The position numbers and the translations under genes are program-made. Shown here in pieces: positions 1-8,889 of a stretch of DNA of 64,000 bases (position 1 is its first letter; every line of letters begins with the position of its first letter). The notes under the pieces are model-generated. The model saw nothing but the letters and a program-made list of their open reading frames with translations, had not been told where the DNA came from and did not search any database. The DNA comes from Geminisphaera colitermitum TAV2. GTDB lineage: Bacteria; Verrucomicrobiota; Verrucomicrobiia; Opitutales; Opitutaceae. The DNA lies in NCBI RefSeq assembly GCF_000171235.2, contig NZ_ABEA03000195.1:35432-99431 (forward strand), read 5' to 3'.

Positions 1-387
1 GTTGGCCTGCCCGAATGCGAATACGCCCTCGCCCACGCCACCCTGCACATCGCCTGCGCCCCGAAAAGCAACTCCATCACCCTTGCCATCGGAGCCGCCC
101 ACGCCGCGCTCAAAGCCGGCGCCGTGCAACCCGTCCCCATCCACCTCCGCGACAAAGGCGGCCAGGCCAGCAAACGCATGGGCCACGGCAAAGACTACCG
201 TTACGCGCACGACTGGCCCGAAAACATCACAGGCCAAGATTACCTCGCCACGCCGCAAACGATCTACACGCCCAAACCCATCGGCCTCGAAACCAAAGTC
301 GCCGACCGCCTCGCCCGCTGGCGCGCCCTTCGCGCCCAGATCCAAACCGAAGAAGCAACAGTGGCGCGGGCGTCCCGCCCGCAGTAG
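1..387 (+). CDS. rarA: Replication-associated recombination protein A, C-terminal part (5' end outside window)
   Basis: The reading frame is open from base 1 to the TAG at 385-387 and gives 128 residues of the C-terminal, tetramerising region of the RarA/MgsA AAA+ ATPase. The family-typical segment is visible: a Lys-rich stretch followed by HGKDYRYAHDWPENITGQDY and a tail with YTPKPIGLE. RarA acts at stalled replication forks. The Walker motifs lie upstream of the window. The last seven or so codons (VARASRPQ) are read from a palindromic REP-like repeat beginning near 360, so the native C-terminus has probably been replaced by repeat sequence. Family assignment is firm; the tail is an observation. 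Confidence 0.85.
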   Translation, partial: VGLPECEYALAHATLHIACAPKSNSITLAIGAAHAALKAGAVQPVPIHLRDKGGQASKRMGHGKDYRYAHDWPENITGQDYLATPQTIYTPKPIGLETKVADRLARWRALRAQIQTEEATVARASRPQ

Positions 388-561
388 GGGCGTCGCTTGT
401 GACGCCCGCATTCCGATGTAGCGCAGGCGTCCCGCCTGCCATCCAGCCTGCTGCGCGAAGCGCCGCACTCCATAAAAGTCACCGCGCTTCGCGCTATAGA
501 CAAGATGGCAGGCGGGACGCCTGCGCTACGTCAGCATGCGGGCGGGACGCCCGCGCCACTT
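359..561. repeat. GC-rich palindromic REP-like cluster, copy 1
   Basis: This stretch is a chain of short perfect palindromes such as GCGGGCGTCCCGCCCGC and GCAGGCGTCCCGCCTGC, then a GCGCGAAGCGC / GCGCTTCGCGC pair around an ACTCCATAAAAGTC core, then the palindromes again in inverted order. The same units recur near 6640, 7490, 8190, 10800, 21880, 27410 and inside a gene at 45602. I see no gene from 388 to 836 apart from this and the foldback at 710. Confidence 0.85.
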
Positions 562-707
562 CGAACCGGCGGCAGGATGCCGCCGCTCCTCGTTTGTTGG
601 ATTGGGATAAAGGGGAACCACGAGAGGCACAGAGAGCAGGGCATCCTTGATTTGCATTCATTCCTATGCGGCCCGGCCCTCCGTTGCCTCCGTGGTTAAT
701 TCTCTAT

Positions 708-828
708 GGAGGGCGGGTCTCCTGACCCGCCGACGGTGCGAAGCACCGCCCTTCCGTTTTTTTCGGATGGGCGCGGCTTGCGCCGCGTCTGGCGGGGATT
801 GGCGATTGGCAATAAAACCCGCCCTCCG
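708..828. repeat. Foldback repeat with GGAGGGCGGGT arms
   Basis: GGAGGGCGGGT near 710 pairs with ACCCGCCCTCC near 817, and GGTGCGAAGCACC and GGCGCGGCTTGCGCC hairpins lie inside. It sits just past the stop of the PEP-CTERM gene, which reads towards it, so it could also help end transcription; no clear U-tract supports that. Confidence 0.6.
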
Positions 829-836
829 TTACTAAT

Positions 837-1463
837 TCACCGGCGGCGACGCACGTAGGCGTAGGCGAGCATCGCCAGCCCGGCGAGCGCCGCATAGGTG
901 GAAGGCTCCGGCACGTTGCCGAGGGTGAAGTCGGGGGTGCCGTTCAGCGTCAGGGTTTCGGCGAAATTACCTTGCACAGGGGAGGCAAACCCCCCGGCCG
1001 ATGTCGTGAAATAAGCGCCGACCTCGCCCTGCATCACATCTGTTCCCTGAATCAGGGTCCAGAAGTTCCCCAAGTCAGATAGGCTGATATCACGAAACAA
1101 GACATCGTAGTCGGTACGCATGCCTTCTTCATCCGACCCGATAAAGGTTCCCGGAGAGTACTGGAACACGCGGGTAGCAGCATAATACTGGGTTCCTTTC
1201 GTTGACTCCACCTCAGCCTGAAAATCATACCAGCCCTTGAGGGCTGCGATCTCCGGATCGGGGTAGGCATCCAGCATCACCGAGGACCCCAGCAGGGTCA
1301 GGTTATCTGGACTGGTGCCGCCCCAGTGGGTGGCGATATATCCATTCGTGGCCAGAGCGCCGTCCACGGCGGTATACCCGCCTTGCCATTGCCACGAGAT
1401 GGTGGCCGCCTGGGCCATCGCCGACAGCCCGAGTGCAAGACTCATTGTGATTATCTTTTTCAT
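837..1463 (-). CDS. PEP-CTERM sorting-signal protein
   Basis: This 208-residue protein starts with MKKIITMSLALGLSAMAQA, a classic signal peptide, and ends with VPEPSTYAALAGLAMLAYAY plus an Arg cluster. That is the PEP-CTERM tripartite tail that exosortase (EpsH/XrtA type) recognises, so the product should be exported and anchored or released at the cell surface, often with exopolysaccharide. The ATG at 1463 is chosen over upstream in-frame starts because the signal peptide begins there and an AAAGGA ribosome site (1472-1477, minus strand) precedes it at good spacing. The middle domain has no motif I recognise. No exosortase gene is in the window. Confidence 0.85.
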   Translation of the reverse strand: MKKIITMSLALGLSAMAQAATISWQWQGGYTAVDGALATNGYIATHWGGTSPDNLTLLGSSVMLDAYPDPEIAALKGWYDFQAEVESTKGTQYYAATRVFQYSPGTFIGSDEEGMRTDYDVLFRDISLSDLGNFWTLIQGTDVMQGEVGAYFTTSAGGFASPVQGNFAETLTLNGTPDFTLGNVPEPSTYAALAGLAMLAYAYVRRRR

Positions 1464-1552
1464 TATATATATCCTTTTATTTATTGTATTCTGAAGGTCC
1501 CCCCCTCCCGCGTTGGGCAAGGAAGGAGGGACAAGTGTTATCAGGTTTTCGT

Positions 1553-4500
1553 TTATTCTATCTCGATACTGTCTTCGTCGAGGGTCAGCGCGGGCTGCAC
1601 CCAAGTCTTGCTGGTGTTGCCCCTGAAGATGAATCCTTCACCGATATCGAACGCGGGCGCGCCGCCAGCCGGCCAGTTGCCTGCTATGGTCAACCCATAT
1701 GCGGTGTATGCATCTTCCGCTCCATTCTGCTTGCTGAAGTTGTCCGACCGGGCGCGGACATAGCCGACTGCCTCCGGCGTGTTCACTGCCTCGGGATATT
1801 GCACCCCCATCAGCAATTCCATGCCTGCGACAATGGTATAGGATCTGGCGGCTTCGGGAACGATGCCGGCAAAATCCAGCGTCACGGAAGCCGATGCGTT
1901 GCCATTGCGTGCCGCCACGGCATAGCCGGCTGGCACCTCCCGGTCTCCTCCGCTCCAGCTACCGGTAATTCCTTTGCTCGATGCCGGATACATGTCTCCG
2001 GTCTCGATGTTCTGCACGGTGACCGAGGAGCGGTTGGGCAGGGCGGCGAACAGTTGCTGCACCGTCGTCTTGCTGCTGACCAACTGATGGGCGACCAGCT
2101 TCAGGCCGTTGGCCGGGATCGTCACCGCGTAGCGTCCGCCCACGTTGTAGGAGAACTTCGCGTCGGCGTTGATCGCTCCGCTGGCGAGCGAGGTCGCGCT
2201 GGTCACCACCCGGTAAAACTCCGCCGTGGCGGCGCTCTTCGGGAAGGTCAGCGTCGCAACGCCGTAGTCGTCGAACTGCCCGGCAGTGCCGGACACAAAT
2301 CCCCACAAGGCAGCGGGGGCTTTCAGTTCTTCCGAAGCATGAAGAGCGTAATAATTGCCCGGCGTGCCGAGCACATTGATCGTGATCGTGCTGCCGTTGA
2401 TCACCGGCTCGTCCAGCGTCGCGGGCGCGGCCTCGGCAACGGCCTCGTCCACCGTGATCGTGACGCTGGCGACCGCGGTGGCGGGCCGCACCACCGTGAC
2501 GGGGCTGCTCGCCACCATCGCGCCAAGCGCGTTGAAGGCCAGCAGGGTGTAGGCGCCGGGTTCCGTGGCGATGTAGCTCGTCTGCCCGGTCACGTTCACG
2601 CTGCCCGAGGGTGTGACCAGTTGCAGGGTGCTCGCACCGGTGACGCTCCAGTAGAACGTCGAAGTGGGCTTCGGCTGCGCCGCCACTACGTAGATGTGGC
2701 TGCCTGCCGCGAGGCCGGTGAGCGAGTGGCTGCCTTGCGCGACGTTCGTGTTGAGACCGGGGCCGGTCACGGTGACCATGCCGGCGTCGATCGCGTTCCA
2801 CACGAGCGTGGAATCGAGCGGCGCGGTGCCGCTGACCGGGCTCGCGCTGATCGTGGCCGTCGGGACCGGCGGGTTGCTCACCGTGAAGCTGCCGATGCTG
2901 GCGGGCGCTGTCACGGTGACCGTGACCGTCGCGCTCGCGGCGGACGTGGGCAGCGTCACCGTCCTGGTCTCGGAGACTGTCGCGCCGAGGGTGTTGGTCG
3001 CCTGCAGGGTGTAGCTGCCGGATTGCGTGGCGATGTAGCTCGTCTGCCCGGTCACGTTCACGCTGCCCGAGGGCGTGACGAGCGTGAGCGTGGCCGCGTT
3101 GCTCGTCGTCCAGGTGAGGGTGCCGCTGGTCTGCGGCTGCGCCGTCACCGTCCAGGTGTGGGTGCCTGCCGCGAGACCGGTCACGGCTTGGCTGCCGCTG
3201 GGACCCGTCGAGCTGAGGCCGGGGCCGCTCACGGTGACCGAGCTGGCTTCCACGGTCGCCCAGTTTATGGTCGTATCGAGCGGCGCGGTGCCGGTGTTCG
3301 GCGTGGCGTTGAACATCACCACCGAGGGCTGTTTCACGGTGGGGGGCGTGAAGCTGTCGATGCTGGCGGGCGCGGCGACCGTGATCGTGACGCTGTCGCT
3401 CGCGGGGCCGGGCAGGACCACCGTGACGGGGCCGCTGCTGATCGTGCCGGCGGCGTTGGTGACTTGCAGCGTGTAGCTGCCGGGCTCGGTCACATAATGG
3501 CCTGTCTGGCCGGTCACGTCCACGCTGCCCGATGGCGTCAGCAGCGTAAGGGTGAGTGTGCCATCGTCGGGCTGCACCGACCAGGAGAGCCTCGCGCGGG
3601 TCGATGTGGTGGCTGTCACCGTCCAGGTGTGGCTGCCTGCTGGCAGACTGCTGATAAGCTGGCTGCCGGTGCTCTCGTCAGAGTCGAGGCCGGGGCCGCT
3701 CACGGTGACCGAGGCGGCGTTGCCGGTGCTCCACGTCACCGTGGAGGCGAGCGGCGCGGTGCCGCTGGCCGGGCTCGCGCTGATCGTGGCCGTCGGGACC
3801 GGCGGGTTGTCCACCGTGAAGCTGCCGATTACCGGCGGGACCGGGGTTTGCACGATGGCGACGATGCCTTCGGTGTAGAGGCGGTCGAAGTTCCACTCGA
3901 GCCCGGCTCCCAGCGGGGCGCTGCTCGTGTCGATGGTGGCAAAGGTGCCGGTGCGCGCAGTGAAGTCGAAGAGCTTCCACTCGGCACCCGCGACCGCCGC
4001 GAAGCCGTCGCCGGGCACCAGCATCAGCGTGCCGCCGAAGACGATCTCGCCCGCATCGACCCGGCCGTTGTCGCCCGCGGCCCCCAAGATGGAACCGACG
4101 ATGCTGCCGGCGGCGATCGTCACCTCGTCCGCCGTCACCCGGCCGGGCGTGCGCAGGACCACGCCGTTGGCGCTGTTGCCCGCTGCGCCCAGGTAGACGG
4201 CGTTGGCCGTGAGCTCGCCTTCGATGTCGAGCCAGTTGTAGGCGGAGCCGGCGTTCTTGCCGATGTAAACGGCCGCGCCCGCGGCGGTGACGTTGGCGGT
4301 GTCGGCGATGCCGGTGGCGGCGTTACGGCCCAGCATCACGTGGTTGCTGCTGGTGTTTTCGCCGATCACCCAGTCGCCCTGCGACACGAAGCTCAGCCCG
4401 CCGGTCCACATCTCGCCCGCGCCCGTATCCAGCGTCGTGAAGGCCCGGATGTCGCCCGCGTAGGCTTTGCCGGTGGCGACACCATTCACTTGGGCGTTAC

Positions 4501-5773
4501 GCGCACCGATCACGAAGATGTCGCCCTCCATGCTCACCGAATAGCCGAAGTTGTCACTCGCCGCGCCGTCGGAGGCGAGGAGCTTCACGTCCTGGTTCAC
4601 CGTGCCGCTCTTCCCGGAGAGCCCCTTAAAATAATAGGCCGCTCCCGTATCGGCCACATTGCCGTCACCTAGAACAGCCCCGACCAGGGCGTTGTCGGCT
4701 GACAGGCTCACCGAAAGGCCGAAGTTGTCACTCGCCGCGCCGTCGGAGGCGAGGAGCTTCACGTCCTGGTTCACCGTGCCGCTCTTCCCGGAGAGCCCCT
4801 TGAAATAATAGGCCGATCCCGAAGCGCTCCCCCTGTCGTCATCCCCCTGAGCCCCGGCCAAGGCGCGGTCGCCCGACAGGCTCACCGACCAACCGAAGCT
4901 GTCATTCGGCGCGCCGTCGGAGGCGAGGAGCTTCACGTCCTGCGTCACCACCGTAGTGCCGGCCGAGACCGCGCTGTCCAGCCCCTTGAAATAATAGGCC
5001 GAGCCGGAATCGGGCGCATTGCCGTCATTCCCATCAGCCCCGGCCAAGGCGCTGTCGCCCGACAGGCTCACCGACCGGCCGAAATTGTCATTCGGCACGA
5101 CGTCGGAGGCGAGGAGCTTCACATTCTCGTTCACCTTGCCGCTCTTACCGTCCAGCGCCTTGTAGTAATAGGCCGCACCCGTAGAGCTCCCCCTCTGATA
5201 AGCCCCGGCCAAGGCGCTGTCGCCCGACAGGCTCACCGACTGGCCGAAGCGGTCCGACGGCGCGCCGTCGGAGGCGAGGAGCTTCACGTCCTCGTTCACC
5301 ACCTGGGTGCCGGCCGAGATCGCGCTGTCCAGCCCCTTGTAATAATAGATCGATCCCGAATCGGGTCCCTTGTCGTCATCATATATAGCCGAGACCAAGG
5401 CGCGGTCGCCCGACAGGCTCACCGAAGTGCCGAAGTAGTCAGCCGTAAAGCCATCGGAGGCGAGGAGCTTCACGTTTTGGGCCATGGTCACCACGCTATT
5501 CCCGGGGATCCCCCTGAAATAATAGGCCGATCCCGATTCGGTCCCATTATCGTCATCCCCTCGAGCCCCGGCCAAGGCGCGGTTCTCCGACAGGCTCACC
5601 GACCAACCGAATTGGTCACCCGTCGCGCCGTCGGAGGCGGTGAGGGTGGAGGCGCGGGCGTGGGGAGCGGTGAAGGCGAGGAGCGCGAGGCCAGTGGCGA
5701 GGGCGCCGGATGCTCCGAGTAAAAGCAAGGCGCGCCGGAGCGTGCCTGTAGTATTTGTTTTTGGTATTTTCAT
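1553..5773 (-). CDS. Large secreted FG-GAP / Ig-like repeat protein
   Basis: A 1406-residue protein with an N-terminal signal peptide ending near HARAS (about residue 42). Seven FG-GAP-like units of about 55 residues follow (DxFGxSVSLSGDxALAGA...SGSAYYFKG) to about residue 430; in known proteins such repeats bind Ca2+ and form a beta-propeller. Next comes a Gly/Ala/Val-rich beta-helix-like stretch (about 430-650). Then come three Ig/PKD-like units of about 125 residues, each with SGTAPL and TPSGSVxVTGQT, and a C-terminal region from about 1085 shared with no family I can name. Probably a surface adhesin or glycan-binding protein. The ATG at 5773 has no obvious ribosome site. The long open frame on the opposite strand is a compositional shadow. 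Confidence 0.8.
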   Translation of the reverse strand: MKIPKTNTTGTLRRALLLLGASGALATGLALLAFTAPHARASTLTASDGATGDQFGWSVSLSENRALAGARGDDDNGTESGSAYYFRGIPGNSVVTMAQNVKLLASDGFTADYFGTSVSLSGDRALVSAIYDDDKGPDSGSIYYYKGLDSAISAGTQVVNEDVKLLASDGAPSDRFGQSVSLSGDSALAGAYQRGSSTGAAYYYKALDGKSGKVNENVKLLASDVVPNDNFGRSVSLSGDSALAGADGNDGNAPDSGSAYYFKGLDSAVSAGTTVVTQDVKLLASDGAPNDSFGWSVSLSGDRALAGAQGDDDRGSASGSAYYFKGLSGKSGTVNQDVKLLASDGAASDNFGLSVSLSADNALVGAVLGDGNVADTGAAYYFKGLSGKSGTVNQDVKLLASDGAASDNFGYSVSMEGDIFVIGARNAQVNGVATGKAYAGDIRAFTTLDTGAGEMWTGGLSFVSQGDWVIGENTSSNHVMLGRNAATGIADTANVTAAGAAVYIGKNAGSAYNWLDIEGELTANAVYLGAAGNSANGVVLRTPGRVTADEVTIAAGSIVGSILGAAGDNGRVDAGEIVFGGTLMLVPGDGFAAVAGAEWKLFDFTARTGTFATIDTSSAPLGAGLEWNFDRLYTEGIVAIVQTPVPPVIGSFTVDNPPVPTATISASPASGTAPLASTVTWSTGNAASVTVSGPGLDSDESTGSQLISSLPAGSHTWTVTATTSTRARLSWSVQPDDGTLTLTLLTPSGSVDVTGQTGHYVTEPGSYTLQVTNAAGTISSGPVTVVLPGPASDSVTITVAAPASIDSFTPPTVKQPSVVMFNATPNTGTAPLDTTINWATVEASSVTVSGPGLSSTGPSGSQAVTGLAAGTHTWTVTAQPQTSGTLTWTTSNAATLTLVTPSGSVNVTGQTSYIATQSGSYTLQATNTLGATVSETRTVTLPTSAASATVTVTVTAPASIGSFTVSNPPVPTATISASPVSGTAPLDSTLVWNAIDAGMVTVTGPGLNTNVAQGSHSLTGLAAGSHIYVVAAQPKPTSTFYWSVTGASTLQLVTPSGSVNVTGQTSYIATEPGAYTLLAFNALGAMVASSPVTVVRPATAVASVTITVDEAVAEAAPATLDEPVINGSTITINVLGTPGNYYALHASEELKAPAALWGFVSGTAGQFDDYGVATLTFPKSAATAEFYRVVTSATSLASGAINADAKFSYNVGGRYAVTIPANGLKLVAHQLVSSKTTVQQLFAALPNRSSVTVQNIETGDMYPASSKGITGSWSGGDREVPAGYAVAARNGNASASVTLDFAGIVPEAARSYTIVAGMELLMGVQYPEAVNTPEAVGYVRARSDNFSKQNGAEDAYTAYGLTIAGNWPAGGAPAFDIGEGFIFRGNTSKTWVQPALTLDEDSIEIE

Positions 5774-5861
5774 AGGTGCGGGAGGAAAGGGGGGAGAGGA
5801 ATTAATAATTAAGAATTTAAGAATGAGGAGCGGGGGGGGAGTGGCGCGGGGAGGATGGCGG

Positions 5862-6587
5862 TCAGCTCTGGGTGCGGCCCTGGCGGAGGAAGAGGGTGAG
5901 GCGGGTTTCGGCGCCGATGGGCTGGCCGTCCTTGCCGATGAGGCGGAAGGTGTAGTCGCGCTGTTCCTCGCGGTCGGCGGGCGCGGGGCGCGGGTCGGTG
6001 ATGTGCGCCTCGGCGGTGCTGAGCACGAGCACGCTCCCCTGATCGTCGTGATAATCGCAATGCACCACGAGCGCCTTGGCGGGCGCAGGGATGCTGGCGA
6101 CGAAGCGCTGGAGGTTGCCGTCGAACTGCGCCCGCACGTGGCTCTGCACCGTGGCGGGGTCGGGGCTGCTCTTGCCGAGAGGTGTCAGGCGCAGGGCGCG
6201 CTTGATGTCGTCGGTGCATTTGACGTTGTCGATAAACCCGTCGATCAGCGTGAAGGCCTGGGTGAAGAAGCCGCCGTTGGGCAGCGACTGGTTGGCAGTC
6301 GGTCCGGTGGGCGTGGTGTTGGGGCGCACGAAAAGCTCCGCTCCCATGGGGGCCCAGGCGGCGCGTTCCTTGTCCGCCGTGCGTTCGCGGGCGATGATCT
6401 GCGCGTTGTTTTGCCAGGTTTCGGTCGCCACCCAAGTGCCCCAGGTGGCATGGAGCTGGTCAAAGGCGTCGTTGCTGATGCCCAGCGTGGTCTTGAAGTT
6501 GGGCAGCTCGGTGACGAAATTGAGCCCCCATTCGCGCTGCTCTTTTTCGGTCGTCGGGAAGTAATTGCGGTTGATGTGTCGGGTCAT
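5862..6587 (-). CDS. Conserved hypothetical protein, 241 residues
   Basis: The protein begins MTRHINRNYFPTTEKEQREW. It has an N-terminal mostly helical part rich in Trp and Asn (AQIIARERTADKERAAW, about residues 60-80) and a C-terminal part that looks beta-rich (from about 165: ALVVHCDYHDDQGSVLVLST). There is no signal peptide or membrane segment. From memory it resembles an uncharacterised family of about 200-250 residues with a 'LxATWxxWxAxxxxQNxA' core, function unknown. It is 88 bases upstream of the FG-GAP gene on the same strand, so co-transcription is possible. Codon use and a well-formed start support a real gene. Confidence 0.6.
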   Translation of the reverse strand: MTRHINRNYFPTTEKEQREWGLNFVTELPNFKTTLGISNDAFDQLHATWGTWVATETWQNNAQIIARERTADKERAAWAPMGAELFVRPNTTPTGPTANQSLPNGGFFTQAFTLIDGFIDNVKCTDDIKRALRLTPLGKSSPDPATVQSHVRAQFDGNLQRFVASIPAPAKALVVHCDYHDDQGSVLVLSTAEAHITDPRPAPADREEQRDYTFRLIGKDGQPIGAETRLTLFLRQGRTQS

Positions 6588-6637
6588 GATTGTGGTGATT
6601 ACGGGTTACAGGCGGGTGCGATCCAAAGTCGGTTCGG

Positions 6638-6840
6638 AGTGGCGCGGGCGTCCCGCCCGCAACGTGCTTCCCGTAGCGCAGGCGTCTCGCCTGCAATCCA
6701 TAGGATGCGCGAAGCGCGGTGCTCTCTTCTGCTTTTTGCTGATTGTGTTATTTGGGAAAGCGGCGCTTCGCGCAATAGACTGACTTGCAGGCAGGATGCC
6801 TGCGCTACGCTTATGCCACGGGCGTCCCGCCCGCAGGCAG
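6638..6840. repeat. REP-like palindromic cluster, copy 2
   Basis: It has the same building blocks as the cluster at 359-561: GGCGCGGGCGTCCCGCCCGC, GCGCAGGCGTCTCGCCTGC, and a GCGCGAAGCGCGG / CGGCGCTTCGCGC pair around a central AT-richer segment. The outer arms at 6656 and 6790-6830 are inverted, so the unit can fold into one long branched hairpin. Confidence 0.8.
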
Positions 6841-6852
6841 GGTTACAGGTGA

Positions 6853-7436
6853 CGGAGAGCGGGCGGAACGGCGTCCCCGTGCCAGGGACGGCAAAATCGC
6901 CCGTCCCTTTCATTGTACCGGAAAAAAGGATGCCGGTACCCGACGGTACAGCGCCGGGGACATCGGGTACAACGCCTGTACCCGATGGTACAGCACCAGG
7001 GACGAATGTCCCCGCCCTTGTACTTTTGTGTCCAGCGTCAGGGACATCGGGGACAGGGCCGGGGACATCGGGTACAATGGCAGGGACATCCGGTACAATG
7101 CCTGTACCCGACGGTACAGGGCCGGGGACGGATAAAAATGCCCCGAAACGGTTTGTCCCTGCGCCTGTACCCGTTGTCCCTGACGCTGGACAAAGAAAAA
7201 GTGGCGCACTTTTTTCTGGTACAGGCGTTGTACCCGATGTCCCCGGCATTGTACCGGATGTCCCTGCCATTGTACCCGACGGTACCGGGGCAGTACCGTT
7301 TCGTAATGGTGCCTTTTGGGCGGGTTTCGGGCCGGGGAAAAAAGGTTTCGGGCCTGTACCGTCGGCAACCGGGACGAAACAGTCGGGGACCGGAACAAAA
7401 CAATCGGGAACCGGGGCAAAACAGAAAGGTAATGCC
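6853..7436. repeat. Mosaic array of GGTAC/GGGAC inverted blocks
   Basis: About 580 bases are built from pentamers GGTAC, GTACC, GGGAC and GTCCC spaced roughly 12 bases apart. Three pairs of perfect inverted blocks can be read: 6953-6981 with 7219-7247 (29 bp), 7030-7046 with 7175-7191 (17 bp), and 7069-7102 with 7245-7278 (34 bp). The left half is dominated by GGGACA and the right half by TGTCCC. A direct repeat of about 21 bases (ACCGG...AAACAxTCGGG) closes the array at 7375-7426. All frames are nearly stop-free here, which explains long but unconvincing open frames on both strands. No gene is supported. Confidence 0.8.
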
Positions 7437-7486
7437 TCCAAACATCTGATGTTACGCGGACGACCAAGGAGCGCCCAAGGAGCGGC

Positions 7487-7760
7487 GGCATCCTGCCGCC
7501 GGTTCAAAGTGGCGCGGGCGTCCCGCCCGCATTCCGATGGAGCGCAGGCGTCCCGCCTGCAATCCAGCCTGCTGCGCGAAGCGCCGCACTCCATAAAAGT
7601 CACCGCGCTTCGCGCTATAGACAAGATGGCAGGCGGGACGCCTGCGCTACGCACGGAGCGGGCGTCCCGCCCGCTTTGCAACAGGATGCGGGCGATTGGC
7701 AGAAAAAGCCCGCACCACTCCGGAATATCGGCGGCAGGATGCCGCCGCTCCCTGCGACTC
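7487..7760. repeat. REP-like palindromic cluster, copy 3
   Basis: GCGGCGGCATCCTGCCGCC, GGCGCGGGCGTCCCGCCCGC, GCGCAGGCGTCCCGCCTGC, and the GCGCGAAGCGCCGC ... GCGCTTCGCGC core appear, then the first two palindromes again in reverse order. The core is almost identical to the one at 440-510, pointing to recent spread of the unit. Confidence 0.8.
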
Positions 7761-8187
7761 CTGCGTAACTTCCGTAAATCGGAATTCCCTAAATCCGCAT
7801 TAGAAAAATTGCTGGGGGGGGTAACGTAACTGGCACTACAGTCAAGCACTTCCGCAATCTTTTCCGTCGTGTTCTGCACCGCAATCTTCACGCAAACCGT
7901 GCCCGCAACCCGGCGGGCGGGAGCGGCGAGCGGTGCAGCGTGGCGGTGGTTGGCGGGCAGGCGGTGGTTCACGGAAAAGCACACTCTACCGGAATCCCGA
8001 CAGGGGGGGAAGCTAGGCAAAACCCTGCACATTACCCACGCTAATACCTTGCTTTTCTTTCCTTAGCGCGTGCCGGCAAGCCACATCCGCAAAAAAACCT
8101 CTCCGGGGTGAAAAGCCGCCCGAAAAATTTTTTTCGGGTTTCCGGATTTTTTTACCCCCGGTTTTTTTCCGGGCTACGGAATGCCTG
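7761..8187. other. Gene-free stretch with two short hairpins
   Basis: I find no convincing gene. Two stem-loops are visible: CCCG-AAAAATTTTTTT-CGGG at 8119-8138 and a CCCCCGG / CCGGG stem around seven T at 8155-8173. Both lie past the sufE stop, beyond the repeat at 8188, and could act as terminators in either direction. A G8 run is at 7814-7821. Confidence 0.4.
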
Positions 8188-8280
8188 GCGCGGGCGTCCC
8201 GCCCGCTGTAGGGGCGTCGCTTGCGACGCCCGCGCCACTCCGAACCGGCGGCAGGATGCCGGCGCTCCCAGGCGCTACCG
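8188..8280. repeat. REP-like palindromic cluster, copy 4 (short)
   Basis: GGCGCGGGCGTCCCGCCCGC is followed by GGGGCGTCGCTTGCGACGCC and GGCGGCAGGATGCCGGCGC. It lies between the hairpins at 8119-8173 and the 3' end of sufE. Confidence 0.75.
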
Positions 8281-8335
8281 CGCCAAATCCAACCTTTTCC
8301 GCCTGTCCCCTCCCCCCTCCCCGCTCCGCAGCAAC

Positions 8336-8758
8336 CTACGCCCACCGCGCCGCCCGCGCCTTGATGTGCGCCCGCGCCCCCGCCAGTCCGTTGCGACGTG
8401 TTGGCGTCAAATCGCGCAACAAGCCCAACTGCTCCAACACCACAGGTTCTGTTGCCACGATTTCCTCCGCACTCGCGCCATCGTAAATCTCGCAAAGCAA
8501 CGCGATCAACCCCTTGACCAACGGCGAATCCGCATCCCCGCGCACCCGCATCCCCCCGTCGGCCGCAGGAGACACCGCGATCCAAACCGCGGAGACGCAT
8601 GCCTTCACTCGATTCTCCTCCGTCCGCTCCCCCTCCCCCAGCGGAGCCAGTCCCCGCGCCCGATCAACGACCGCCGCGAGGCGTTCCTGAGAATTTTCAA
8701 TGATGCCCAAGTCTTCGATCAACCGGGCCTGTCTGGCGGCAACAGATGCGACTGACAT
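8336..8758 (-). CDS. sufE: SufE-family cysteine desulfurase sulfur acceptor
   Basis: A 140-residue protein of normal SufE length. SufE takes persulfide sulfur from the cysteine desulfurase SufS and passes it to the SufBCD Fe-S scaffold. The conserved acceptor cysteine is in RVKACVSAVW, matching the family GCxSxVW motif, and the N-terminal helix RQARLIEDLGIIENSQERL matches the usual 'RLIEDF...DWEERY' start. The ATG at 8758 fits family length better than an upstream GTG at 8806. Other suf genes are not nearby; the gene is divergent from the peroxiredoxin. Stand-alone sufE genes are common. Confidence 0.8.
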   Translation of the reverse strand: MSVASVAARQARLIEDLGIIENSQERLAAVVDRARGLAPLGEGERTEENRVKACVSAVWIAVSPAADGGMRVRGDADSPLVKGLIALLCEIYDGASAEEIVATEPVVLEQLGLLRDLTPTRRNGLAGARAHIKARAARWA

Positions 8759-8889
8759 GATGTTTGACGATAAAACTGCATTCTCCCTGCGAACCGAGGC
8801 GAGCACGAAGTCGGATAATAGAACCCCTGTTGCGAAAATGCGCCCCCTGCATTAATTCCCACCTGATCCACCTTGCACCACCAGCACAC

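Noticed and set aside
1484..4672. Long open frame on the plus strand opposite the FG-GAP protein
   Set aside because: It is rich in Arg, Gly and His with no domain. The minus strand has a signal peptide and clear repeats, so this is a compositional shadow.
5640..8032. Long open frames on both strands through the repeat region
   Set aside because: They consist of translated palindromes (VPDGTGPGTSGT, RASRPQ types) and mixed fragments with no start signal, and exist only because the repeats lack stop codons.
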